From Chromera velia (Eukaryota; Sar; Chromeraceae): a stretch of DNA of 10,120 nucleotides. Made by a program: the position numbers and the translations under genes. The DNA lies in assembly GCA_018398765.1 (NCBI GenBank), contig JAHBMJ010002850.1, positions 1-10,120 of the forward strand. The letters run 5' to 3'. Below, in pieces: positions 1 through 5,696 of this stretch (its first letter is position 1; each line of letters starts with the position of its first letter). The notes below the pieces were generated by a model. It saw only the letters and a list, made by a program, of their open reading frames with translations, was not told the DNA's origin and made no database searches.

Positions 1-170
1 AAACCAGCCATTGAATTACCCGATCCGTTTTCACCTGACGAGATAAAGAAGGCACAGCAAGACGACCCAGAAACACGACACATGAGTGAATTCCTAAAAA
101 ACGGAGACTTCCAGACAAATCTGACTAGTCAAGAGAGAACACGCATTCTCAGCCAATCGCTTTCTATGTA
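1..170 (+). pseudogene. pol linker between RNase H and integrase (frame-shifted fragment)
   Basis: Frame 1 is open from the window edge to a TAG at 244-246. It reads a typical gypsy linker: an acidic, Pro-rich start followed by EIKKAQQDDPE, as in the segment that usually precedes the integrase zinc domain. The homologous reading then moves to frame 3 (YVLHEDMLFR, from about 165). In frame 3 the nearest upstream stop is TAG at 126-128, so the shift lies between 129 and about 175, most likely beside the TTT at 161-163. A lost base in a T run is the simplest cause. No slippery heptamer is evident, so programmed frameshifting is less likely than decay. Confidence 0.7.
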
Positions 171-935
171 TTGCACGAGGACATGCTTTTCCGTTTACTT
201 CCTCCTGCGAACAGGCACGAAAAAGGAACAAGATTTTTGTTGGTAGTACCAAAAGGAATGAAGGAGAAAGTCCTCACTGAATTTCATGAATGCAAACTCC
301 AAGGGCACCCAGGTATTAACCGATGCATTCAAAACATCTCTCACTATTTTTTCTGGTCATCCATGATCACAAACATCAAAAAGCATATCAAATTATGCCG
401 AAAATGTCAAGAGAAGAAGAGAAGAAAACAGCAAGAAGGATTCATGGTCCAAAATTTTTTGGACGTCGAACCGCTCTCGTCGTGGGCAATCGACGTCACG
501 GGACCATTTACTCGCAGTAAAGACGGCATGCGATATGCAATCACATACATGGACCTCACCAGCAGATGGGTTGAGGTAGATGCCGTTCCAGACGCCAAGG
601 CATTGACGATCGCCCAAAGTTTAGTTCGCACCATTCTCTGCAGATACGGGAGGCCAATCAGGCTTCTTTCCGATCAGGGAAGTAACATGCTCGCACAGAT
701 CACGGAGGCAGTATGTCATTTAGTCGGGACCGACAAAGTAAAGACAACAAGCTATCATCCTCAGACTAACGGAAGACTTGAGCACTTCCACAAAGACATG
801 AAGTTTGTGCTCTCTTGCTACATTGACAAAAACTATAAGAACTGGACAGACTTCCTTCCTTTTGCTGCCTTCGCTCACAATTCTGCAGTACACACGAGCA
901 CAGGAGTTTCTCCGTTCTTTTGTCTCTTTCAATGA
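171..935 (+). CDS. Ty3/gypsy integrase, zinc-binding domain and catalytic core (N-terminal segment)
   Basis: This is the retroelement integrase, which inserts the cDNA copy into host DNA. Numbering from codon 171 (a TTG inside a longer frame, not a real start), the HHCC zinc finger uses H39, H46, C76 and C79. The catalytic triad is D108 (in WAIDVTGPF), D168 (in LLSDQGS) and E204 (in NGRLEHF), giving D-x59-D-x35-E, the canonical retroviral/gypsy spacing. The YHPQTNG motif before the glutamate is typical of Ty3/gypsy. All catalytic residues are intact. The frame ends at TGA 933-935, but homologous-looking sequence continues in the same frame, so this stop is probably a nonsense mutation. The frame is open upstream to 129. 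Confidence 0.9.
   Translation: MHEDMLFRLLPPANRHEKGTRFLLVVPKGMKEKVLTEFHECKLQGHPGINRCIQNISHYFFWSSMITNIKKHIKLCRKCQEKKRRKQQEGFMVQNFLDVEPLSSWAIDVTGPFTRSKDGMRYAITYMDLTSRWVEVDAVPDAKALTIAQSLVRTILCRYGRPIRLLSDQGSNMLAQITEAVCHLVGTDKVKTTSYHPQTNGRLEHFHKDMKFVLSCYIDKNYKNWTDFLPFAAFAHNSAVHTSTGVSPFFCLFQ
933..935 (+). other. In-frame TGA interrupting integrase
   Basis: This TGA is the only stop in frame 3 between 129 and 2142. It follows SPFFCLFQ, where gypsy integrases usually have a phenylalanine-glycine-arginine stretch leading to a proline/leucine-rich segment. The 49 codons after it (936-1082) stay open and lead straight into the GPY/F module. A CGA-to-TGA transition would explain it. Readthrough or a reassigned TGA cannot be excluded from one copy. 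Confidence 0.8.
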
Positions 936-2144
936 CAGCTAAACCACCCCTTACGTTACCTCGTTTCACTAACAGAAGCAGGAGGACCTGTCTTCCCACC
1001 TGAGTACGTTGAGCTTCTCGCTGAGCTGCGGAATGAATCGAAAGATAGAAGAGAACTTTTTGAGGCAGCAGCACAGCAGAGAATGCTCAGACTGCTTCAC
1101 ATCGATCCAAAGAAAGTACTGGAATACAAAGAAGGCATGTACGTGTGGCTGGAAAAGCCGCCTACTCAAAAAGGAATCAGCAAAGCACTCGCACCATTGT
1201 ATGAGGGGCCGTACATGATCACGCAAGTGAGACCGAATCGCACTCTGGTCATCAAAAAGCCGGGAAGCCAATCAAGCCAAACGGTAAACAGACACAGAGT
1301 GAAACCGTACTTCAGCAGAGATTACAAGGAAAACGAAGAGATTTTCAATACGCATGTGAGGAAAGAAGAACAGAACGACCAACCTGAGAAAAAAGAAGGA
1401 CAAGAAAGAGACACAGAGAAGAAGATCAGATCGCCTGCAGACGGAAACAACAAAGAACAGGAGGATGAGGAAATGGAAACGGAAACTCGACCGCTTCCGG
1501 AAAAGGGATTCGATTTCTTTCCTGACAGGAAGCCGTTGAGGGAAGGAGAGACCATTCTCTTTTACTATCACTCAGTAGGAGAGTTGCAGGTGAAAGAACG
1601 AATCAAGGCGAGAATAGAAAACATCAGGACAGTCAAAGAAGAACAGCACTTCACATTGCATATCTTGGAAGGAGCACTTGTAAGGAAAGCTCGAGACAGA
1701 AAGGGAGACTGGAAAGTAGAAAGAAGAGAACTTGCTGGAAACAAACAGGACACACTCACAAACCGTAACTCTGCAAGAATCGTTCTCGAAGCCATCTACT
1801 GGCAAGTAATCGAACAGCAAAGCTCGGCTTCCGCACAGAGTGAAAGCATGTTGCCGTTCAAGCATTCCCTCGAGACCGAAAAGAAAAAGACGAGACAGAA
1901 GAAGCAAATGGTTGAAAAAGAAGACAGAGACCCGAACAAGAGTGCGATGTCAGACTACAATGTGAAAGAAGTCATAGGGAAAAGAGAAAAAGATGGGAAA
2001 GTTCAATACTCACTCATCTATGAAGGGCTCCCGGACGAGTCGTGGTGGACCAATGGAGAAGACTGCGACTGTCTTGCACTCATTCGAGAATTTGAAGAGG
2101 GACCAAAAGTCAAAAGAGGGGCGGAAATCATGAAAGCAAAATGA
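936..2144 (+). CDS. Integrase C-terminal region: GPY/F module, long charged insert, chromodomain
   Basis: Same frame as the integrase core, directly after the TGA; the first ATG is at 1083. Residues are counted from that ATG. The SH3-like GPY/F module spans about 10-78, with EGPYMI at 41-46 and HRVKPYF near its end. Residues about 80-147 are Lys/Glu-rich and probably disordered. Residues about 150-200 (GETILFYYHSVGELQVKERI and onward) alternate like a small beta-barrel, possibly a second SH3/Tudor/chromo-like fold. Residues about 255-290 are basic. Residues 291-338 form a chromodomain (YNVKEVIGKREKDGKVQYSL, then EGLPDESWW and LIREFEE). The gap of about 210 residues between GPY/F and chromodomain looks long for chromoviruses. 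The stop is TGA at 2142-2144. Confidence 0.85.
   Translation, partial: QLNHPLRYLVSLTEAGGPVFPPEYVELLAELRNESKDRRELFEAAAQQRMLRLLHIDPKKVLEYKEGMYVWLEKPPTQKGISKALAPLYEGPYMITQVRPNRTLVIKKPGSQSSQTVNRHRVKPYFSRDYKENEEIFNTHVRKEEQNDQPEKKEGQERDTEKKIRSPADGNNKEQEDEEMETETRPLPEKGFDFFPDRKPLREGETILFYYHSVGELQVKERIKARIENIRTVKEEQHFTLHILEGALVRKARDRKGDWKVERRELAGNKQDTLTNRNSARIVLEAIYWQVIEQQSSASAQSESMLPFKHSLETEKKKTRQKKQMVEKEDRDPNKSAMSDYNVKEVIGKREKDGKVQYSLIYEGLPDESWWTNGEDCDCLALIREFEEGPKVKRGAEIMKAK
1953..2096 (+). other. Chromodomain coding segment
   Basis: The pattern Y-x-V-x-x-V-I-x-K-R-x-x-x-G-x-x-x-Y, then Y-x-G-L-P-D-E-S-W, then L-I-x-x-F-E is that of a chromodomain, which in chromoviruses is thought to direct integration to modified chromatin. 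Compared with HP1, the first cage aromatic is present (Y292), the second is Tyr instead of Trp (Y313), and the third is Leu (L316). The methyl-lysine cage is therefore incomplete. Cage-deficient chromodomains are known in chromoviruses, so this is not by itself a sign of decay. Confidence 0.75.
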
Positions 2145-2534
2145 AGGAAGCCGGACCGAGAACAATTTATGATGACATGAATGATGAAGGAAATGAATGT
2201 CTGCATGATCCATATATGAATGAAGTGAATGTTTGCATGAATCCATAATGGATGGAGTAATACCTCAAGTCGAAATCGAACGGACCCGAAGCATGCTGCC
2301 GCCAACGATAGGATCAATTGAGTAACTAATGGAATTGATCAATAGAGAAAGACCGAACATAGAGCTCCGCCAAATGCCTCTCTGCCGTAACTCCTTGCCA
2401 GACCTCGAAAAAAAAAATTTGATCGATTGAATCAAAATGAAGCAAACCCAAAAACTCGAAAAGCAGTTAAACTGCATAAACATCAAGTCATCTCGAAAGA
2501 GAAATTAGGCGTAAAAAACCTTAAACCGACAACG
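2145..2534 (+). other. Non-coding stretch after pol; possible 3' LTR start
   Basis: No convincing ORF. The sequence is rich in ATGAATGA-type words, then has an A10 run near 2409-2418. This is where a polypurine tract and 3' LTR would be expected. Purine-rich stretches such as AAAAGAGGGGCGGAA near 2112 lie inside pol. No LTR ends or primer-binding site can be fixed. Confidence 0.4.
2195..2258 (+). repeat. 32-nt imperfect tandem duplication
   Basis: Copies at 2195-2226 and 2227-2258 share the core GAATGTYTGCATG, then ATCCATA and GAATGAAGT/GGATGGAGT. They differ by a few substitutions and one-base indels. The pair lies just after the pol stop and could be part of an LTR or 3' untranslated region. 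Confidence 0.75.
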
Positions 2535-2810
2535 ATCCATCCATCCACTCACCCACCCACTTACCCATCCATCCATCCATCCATCCATCCATCCATCCAT
2601 CCACCCCATCCATCCATCTATCCATCCATCCATCTACCCCATCCATCCATCCATCCATCCACCCACCCACCCACCCATCCATCCATCCATCCATCCATCC
2701 AACCATCCATCCACCCCATCCATCCATCCATCCATCCATCCACCTACCCACCCATCTACCTATCCATCCATCCATCCATCCATCCATCCACCCAATCACC
2801 CATTCATCCA
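2535..2810 (+). repeat. (CCAT)n / (CCAC)n microsatellite block
   Basis: About 275 bases of TCCA tetramers, interrupted by CACCCACC and TACCCCATCC blocks that themselves recur (near 2602, 2634 and 2713), which suggests local duplications of a larger unit. Frames through it read PSIHPSIHP on one strand and MDGWMDGW on the other. These are repeat translations, not genes. Confidence 0.95.
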
Positions 2811-3091
2811 CGCATGCACCTATACACACGAACCCTCCCTGGAGCAGCACCACGTACCGATCGGTGACTGATAAATAAAGGCAGATAACACTGACCTGCC
2901 AGGCGCACATACAACCCACAGCCTCCGATCCTGACGCCTTCGCGGCGAGAAGTCGCATGCGCATGCGCACAAAAGGTCCCCCAGGGGGTGAGTTGGCCAC
3001 TCACACCACCAGGACCTCCCAGGGAGAGGTAAGGTCGCCACTCAATTGCTCATACTGGGCCCCCGCTCCCCAGTACATCATCATCGACCTG

Positions 3092-3098
<7 letters not shown>
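2811..3098. repeat. GC-rich hairpin cluster between microsatellites
   Basis: No gene is seen. Palindromes: CGCATGCGCATGCG (2954-2967); CCCCC-A-GGGGG (2978-2988); GTGAGT...ACTCAC (2988-3004, 5-nt loop); ACTGGG...CCCAGT (3054-3074). In addition 2976-3003 and 3012-3043 look like diverged copies of one unit, both of the form GG(T/A)CC, CCCAGGG, then CCACTCA. A folded RNA or a mobile-element end could produce this. Confidence 0.55.

Positions 3099-3137
<39 letters not shown>
3099..3137. repeat. (CA)n microsatellite
   Basis: An uninterrupted AC dinucleotide run of about 39 bases, flanked by GCACACAT on the left and AAATACC on the right. Confidence 0.97.
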
Positions 3138-3139
<2 letters not shown>

Positions 3140-3279
3140 TACCGAACCAAGCTTCGCGCCCAGGCTTATTCAAAAAAAAAAAATGCTCATACAGACACAA
3201 GCAAATTCTCTAAACTCACAAGTAGTTGGCACTTCGGTGCATTTACTCTTTGCATCTGAAAGGGTGCGAATAGTATGGG

Positions 3280-3300
3280 CACTCAGCAGAAGGCTGAGTG
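3280..3300 (+). repeat. 8-bp stem, 5-nt loop hairpin
   Basis: CACTCAGC (3280-3287) is complementary to GCTGAGTG (3293-3300) with loop AGAAG. No U run follows, so it does not look like a terminator. It sits 3 bases after a copy of the GAAAGGG-CGAAT-TATG motif (3258-3277) that recurs near 6231 and 6292. Confidence 0.6.
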
Positions 3301-3493
3301 TGCTATGACTTAACGACCACACCCATACGTATTCACCCACCAACCAGTCTATGAGAACCTTCTTCACTCACCCGCATCTACTCACTCACTCAATCACCTC
3401 TCATTCTTCACGTACCCAATCAACCACCCACTCCTTTGAAAACAAAAGAAACAAAGACACAAAAAGACAAAAGACAGCAGGAGACGGATAGAG

Positions 3494-3637
3494 ATGGCAG
3501 AGAATGGCAAGACTCGAAAAAGAGACGTCGACGAACGACTTGACAATGAACGTCGAGTTACACCGCCTCGGAGAGCCCTGCAAACAGACAAGCATCAGAG
3601 AGAAACAGAAAGAGAAAGGAAGCGAGTAAATGAATGA
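3494..3637 (+). CDS. Small charged ORF, 47 codons, doubtful
   Basis: ATG at 3494, TGA at 3635-3637. The product is rich in Arg, Glu and Lys with a short PPRR segment, and resembles no family I can name. The surrounding DNA is purine-rich, which by itself yields Lys/Arg/Glu-rich open frames. It could be a remnant of a gag-like or accessory retroelement frame, or chance. Confidence 0.12.
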   Translation: MAENGKTRKRDVDERLDNERRVTPPRRALQTDKHQRETERERKRVNE

Positions 3638-3741
3638 CCAGTGAGCCTAAGTTAGAGCATAGAAAGGGGCGATACACTCATGTACTCGAAAAGAGGCAAC
3701 TGAAGGAGAAGAGAAAGAATGAGACGGATCAAACTCAGGGA

Positions 3742-3873
3742 GAGACGAGAACAGCGTGACAAGAACTGCGAAAAGAAAGAGAAGGGAGAAGAGAATAGCA
3801 TAACAAGAACTGCGAAAAGAAAGAGAAGGGAGACGAGGACAACGTGACAGGAAATGCAAGAAGAGAGAGAAAG
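3742..3873 (+). repeat. 44-nt tandem repeat, three copies
   Basis: Units at 3742-3785, 3786-3829 and 3830-3873. All start GAGA(C/A)GAG(A/G)A and contain TGACA/TAACA followed by AGAACTGCGAAAAGAAAG in the first two copies. The third copy is more diverged. The period is not a multiple of three, so the array is unlikely to have spread as protein-coding sequence. Confidence 0.85.
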
Positions 3874-3887
3874 AAAGACCGTTCTGA

Positions 3888-4097
3888 TCAATTTTTTTTG
3901 AAAGTGCCCACCTGAAGGAAAAAGAAGATGGCGACGAGGTAGAGAAGATGCATAGAGATCCATGCCGTAGGTGTAGACATAGAGATCCTTGCCGTAGACG
4001 CACGCAGAGAAATCCTTGCCGTAGACGTAAGCAGAGAGATCCTTGCCGCGGACGTGAGTGTAGGGATCCCTTCCGTGGAAGAAAACACGGTGGATGA
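3888..4097 (+). CDS. ORF spanning the 27-nt repeats (RDPCRR repeats), doubtful
   Basis: This frame is open from after TGA 3885-3887 to TGA 4095-4097, with its first ATG at 3948. It begins with a Lys/Glu-rich stretch (AHLKEKEDGDEVEK) and continues into five 9-residue repeats of the type RDPCRR(R/C)xx. Cysteine occurs once per repeat in four of the five copies. The period of nine codons keeps every frame periodic, so the minus strand also reads repeats (GKDLxxxxY). Which strand, if any, is translated cannot be decided. Confidence 0.2.
   Translation, partial: SIFFESAHLKEKEDGDEVEKMHRDPCRRCRHRDPCRRRTQRNPCRRRKQRDPCRGRECRDPFRGRKHGG
3954..4088. repeat. 27-nt tandem repeat, five copies
   Basis: Units start at 3954, 3981, 4008, 4035 and 4062, each 27 nt. 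The consensus begins AGAGATCCTTGCCGTAGACG, with a variable tail. The first and last copies are the most diverged. The length is exactly nine codons, which fits spread within a coding sequence. Confidence 0.9.
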
Positions 4098-4100
4098 TCA

Positions 4101-4301
4101 ATGCGATGCCGAGAATGGACGGAGAGGAGAACGGAGGAGACGTGCTGGAACGGCAAGAGGACGATAGAGATGTGGAGACACATGTTGCATGCGTACGATC
4201 GACTCGTAGTGGAAGGACTCGACGATAAAGATCGATGTATTGATGACATCATGGATCATGAAGGAGAACTCGAATATCAGATCCAGTCCACAGAGATGTA
4301 A
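4101..4301 (+). CDS. 66-codon hypothetical ORF, possibly a fragment
   Basis: ATG at 4101, TAA at 4299-4301, in the same frame as the 27-nt repeat ORF just upstream. Residues about 26-62 (HMLHAYDRLVVEGLDDKDRC onward) have a mixed, protein-like composition that could form amphipathic helix. No family is recognised. After the TAA the same frame stays open to TGA near 4438 (TSKMQTERG..., KRYGRIGISWTDLTL). Together 3888-4440 could be one decayed coding region cut by two stops. Confidence 0.25.
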   Translation: MRCREWTERRTEETCWNGKRTIEMWRHMLHAYDRLVVEGLDDKDRCIDDIMDHEGELEYQIQSTEM

Positions 4302-4657
4302 ACCAGCAAGATGCAAACAGAAAGAGGGAGCAACACAAGGATGAGTCAGAGAAGAGACGAGTATGCAACCAGACAACAGCAGCTTGATCATCACAAAAGA
4401 TACGGTAGGATTGGCATATCATGGACCGACCTCACTCTTTGACCTGACCTGGAGTGAAAGGGTGCACCGAGGTAGAAGAGACTCACTACAGAGTACAGCG
4501 ACACTACTGGAGAATAGAAGAAGGCATGACCACACGTCAAACAACAGCAAGGCAGTGACTAACCGCGATAAACAAGAGTTACACCAGAATGGGAAGACTC
4601 AGAGTAGTATCTGCAAGACTCATGACAAGAGTTAACACCAGAGAGTAACCTAAAGAT
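4302..4657 (+). other. Unassigned stretch with overlapping short ORFs
   Basis: A 90-codon frame (4363-4635) and the continuation of the 4101 frame (to about 4440) overlap here. Both are polar and unrecognised. No repeat or RNA gene is seen. The CAACAGCAG and ACAACAGCAAGG words give Gln/Asn-rich translations only. Confidence 0.2.
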
Positions 4658-4676
4658 AAAGGAGGGGGGGGGGAGA
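4658..4676 (+). promoter_or_regulatory. Purine tract with G10, polypurine-tract-like
   Basis: AAAGGA, then ten Gs (4664-4673), then AGA. Uninterrupted purine runs like this prime plus-strand synthesis in LTR retroelements and lie directly 5' of the 3' LTR. Whether it serves the element at 1-2144 is unclear, because it is 2.5 kb past the pol stop. It may also be a simple G-run. Confidence 0.3.
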
Positions 4677-5138
4677 TACCGAGCAATCGGCATAAGCAAC
4701 ACTAAATCTCAAGCTGAGCCGTGAAAGATGTCGAGAGCTTGCTACAGGAGACGATAGCAAAACAAAAATTTGGCCGGGGATCGGCCGAGAAGCAACCGGC
4801 AAGCAGCCGAAAGAAACACGTTGAAAAGGCGAAAAATCGGAAAAGAGAGGCCTTTTCCCGTCCGAAAACCGATTCTTTTTGACCGAAATCGGCTGAAAGC
4901 CGAATAAGAGACATGCACAGACACGTATGTTCGGCCGACAGCCGGCTGAATCGATCGACCGAAAATTTCCTCACAAAGAAATTGCAAGCCTGACATCTTG
5001 ATCGACCCTCTTCAAAACTTTTGGCAACTTTCTTCAAACCCCATTCTTCAATCACTGTGATCAAGTTGTACCAGCTGAAATCCAAATCCTTGTAAGCCTG
5101 ATCATAACCACTTCCCTCTTCAAGAAACTCTTACATCT
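4677..5138. other. Palindrome-rich non-coding stretch upstream of the 5139 ORF
   Basis: Words CGGCCGA, CCGAAA, CGGCTGAA and CCGGC recur between about 4770 and 4970. Perfect or near palindromes include CCGA-AA-TCGG (4883-4892), CGGCT-GAA-AGCCG (4890-4902), TCGGCCGA (4931-4938), CAGCCGGCTG (4939-4948) and TCGATCGA (4951-4958). The last 150 bases become C/T/A-rich, like a 5' untranslated leader of the ORF that follows. If the purine tract at 4658 is a PPT, this would be LTR sequence. Confidence 0.4.
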
Positions 5139-5684
5139 ATGGAAACAAAAGCCAACATGTTCGCAAACAACGGTCCCAGCACCTACCCTACCCCGTATCC
5201 TGACTATTCGAACCAGATGCCGATCCCACACTCCTTCTCCTCCCAAGCCAAAGCACATATCCAAGCCGCTATGAACACAGATACCCAGACTGAAGAAGGA
5301 GCCGCAGCATGGAGAGAGAACCTCTCAGAGGTCACCACACCAACCACAACGACAAAAAGCGAGACCGAGAAAGAGGAGACTCACCGATACAACCCCTTCG
5401 CCTCGCAGTCTCCTCATCCAGTCTTCCAGCAACCTGACATCAACCCTGACGTGCTCCCGCATGTCATCAAGCAGGAACATGTCAAACAGGAGGAAGTGGC
5501 GGCCCAGAAAAAAGCAAAGAGAGTAATCAAGGGAAGAGAGAGACTCGTGGAGAGCATTGAGGGCAAAGTTCAGAGGAGGAAGAACCCCGCGTACAGATGT
5601 ATCCGATACCCAGTGGACTCTCGAACCTGGGCGGTGACCAAGGTGAAGGTCACGATGGAGAGAATTGGGCGCGCCGGACAGTGA
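5139..5684 (+). CDS. Hypothetical 181-residue protein, Pro/Ser/Thr-rich N-term, basic C-term
   Basis: ATG at 5139 is the first in a frame open from 5079; stop TGA 5682-5684. Residues 1-40 are rich in Pro, Tyr, Ser and Asn. Residues 50-82 are acidic with a TTPTTTT stretch. Residues 110-113 (IKQE) and 115-118 (VKQE) both match the SUMO acceptor consensus. Residues 122-148 are strongly basic (KKAKRVIKGRER) and could bind nucleic acid or act as a nuclear signal. The C-terminus (about 150-180) looks folded, beta-like. No zinc knuckle or capsid domain is seen. Its codon style resembles the pol region, so it may be the start of a truncated gag or an accessory ORF of a retroelement, or a small host regulator. 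Function unknown. Confidence 0.5.
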   Translation: METKANMFANNGPSTYPTPYPDYSNQMPIPHSFSSQAKAHIQAAMNTDTQTEEGAAAWRENLSEVTTPTTTTKSETEKEETHRYNPFASQSPHPVFQQPDINPDVLPHVIKQEHVKQEEVAAQKKAKRVIKGRERLVESIEGKVQRRKNPAYRCIRYPVDSRTWAVTKVKVTMERIGRAGQ

Positions 5685-5685
5685 A

Positions 5686-5696
5686 TTTTTTTTTTT
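5686..5696 (+). repeat. T11 run just after the ORF stop
   Basis: Eleven Ts begin one base after the TGA codon. On the minus strand this is an A11 tract. The sequence composition changes here, from A/G-rich to mixed GC-rich with GCGCGC words, so it may mark the edge of an inserted element (for example the A-tail of an inserted cDNA in minus orientation). Confidence 0.4.

Larger units (their letters stand above)
1..2144 (+). mobile_element. Ty3/gypsy (chromovirus-type) retroelement, 3' part of pol, decayed
   Basis: The segment encodes the end of a Ty3/gypsy polyprotein. In order it has the RNase H-to-integrase linker, the integrase HHCC zinc domain, the D-D-E core, the GPY/F module, a long charged insert and a chromodomain. 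This order is that of chromoviruses, the chromodomain-bearing branch of Ty3/gypsy elements. Gag, protease, reverse transcriptase and RNase H would lie left of the window. The frame changes once near 160-170 and is cut once by TGA at 933-935, so this copy is probably inactive. The 3' LTR cannot be delimited, because its 5' partner is outside the window and no clear TG...CA pair is visible. Confidence 0.85.
3138..3741. other. Unassigned stretch with one hairpin and a small ORF
   Basis: No recognisable gene. A hairpin at 3280-3300 pairs CACTCAGC with GCTGAGTG around AGAAG. A 47-codon frame at 3494-3637 on the + strand (MAENGKTRKRDVDERLD...) is very Arg/Glu-rich and has no known match. It may just reflect the purine-rich background. 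From about 3430 onward the + strand is strongly A/G-rich. Confidence 0.4.

Noticed and set aside
2427-2867. 146-codon + strand ORF and 159-codon - strand ORF over the (CCAT)n block
   Set aside because: The translations are monotone PSIHP or MDGW repeats, explained by the microsatellite staying open in all frames.
3258-3310. Hammerhead-like ribozyme around the 3280-3300 hairpin
   Set aside because: The CUGANGA and GAAA core elements are missing in the required arrangement.
3647-4252. 201-codon minus-strand ORF
   Set aside because: Ser/Leu/Phe-rich reading of a purine-rich plus strand with tandem repeats; no domain or start context. Kept only as an alternative reading of the 27-nt repeats.
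5010-5080. Primer-binding site for a retroelement starting at 5139
   Set aside because: No stretch convincingly complementary to a tRNA 3' end could be identified by eye.
4702-5085. 127-codon minus-strand ORF
   Set aside because: Composition follows the palindromic CGGCCGA repeats; no family resemblance.
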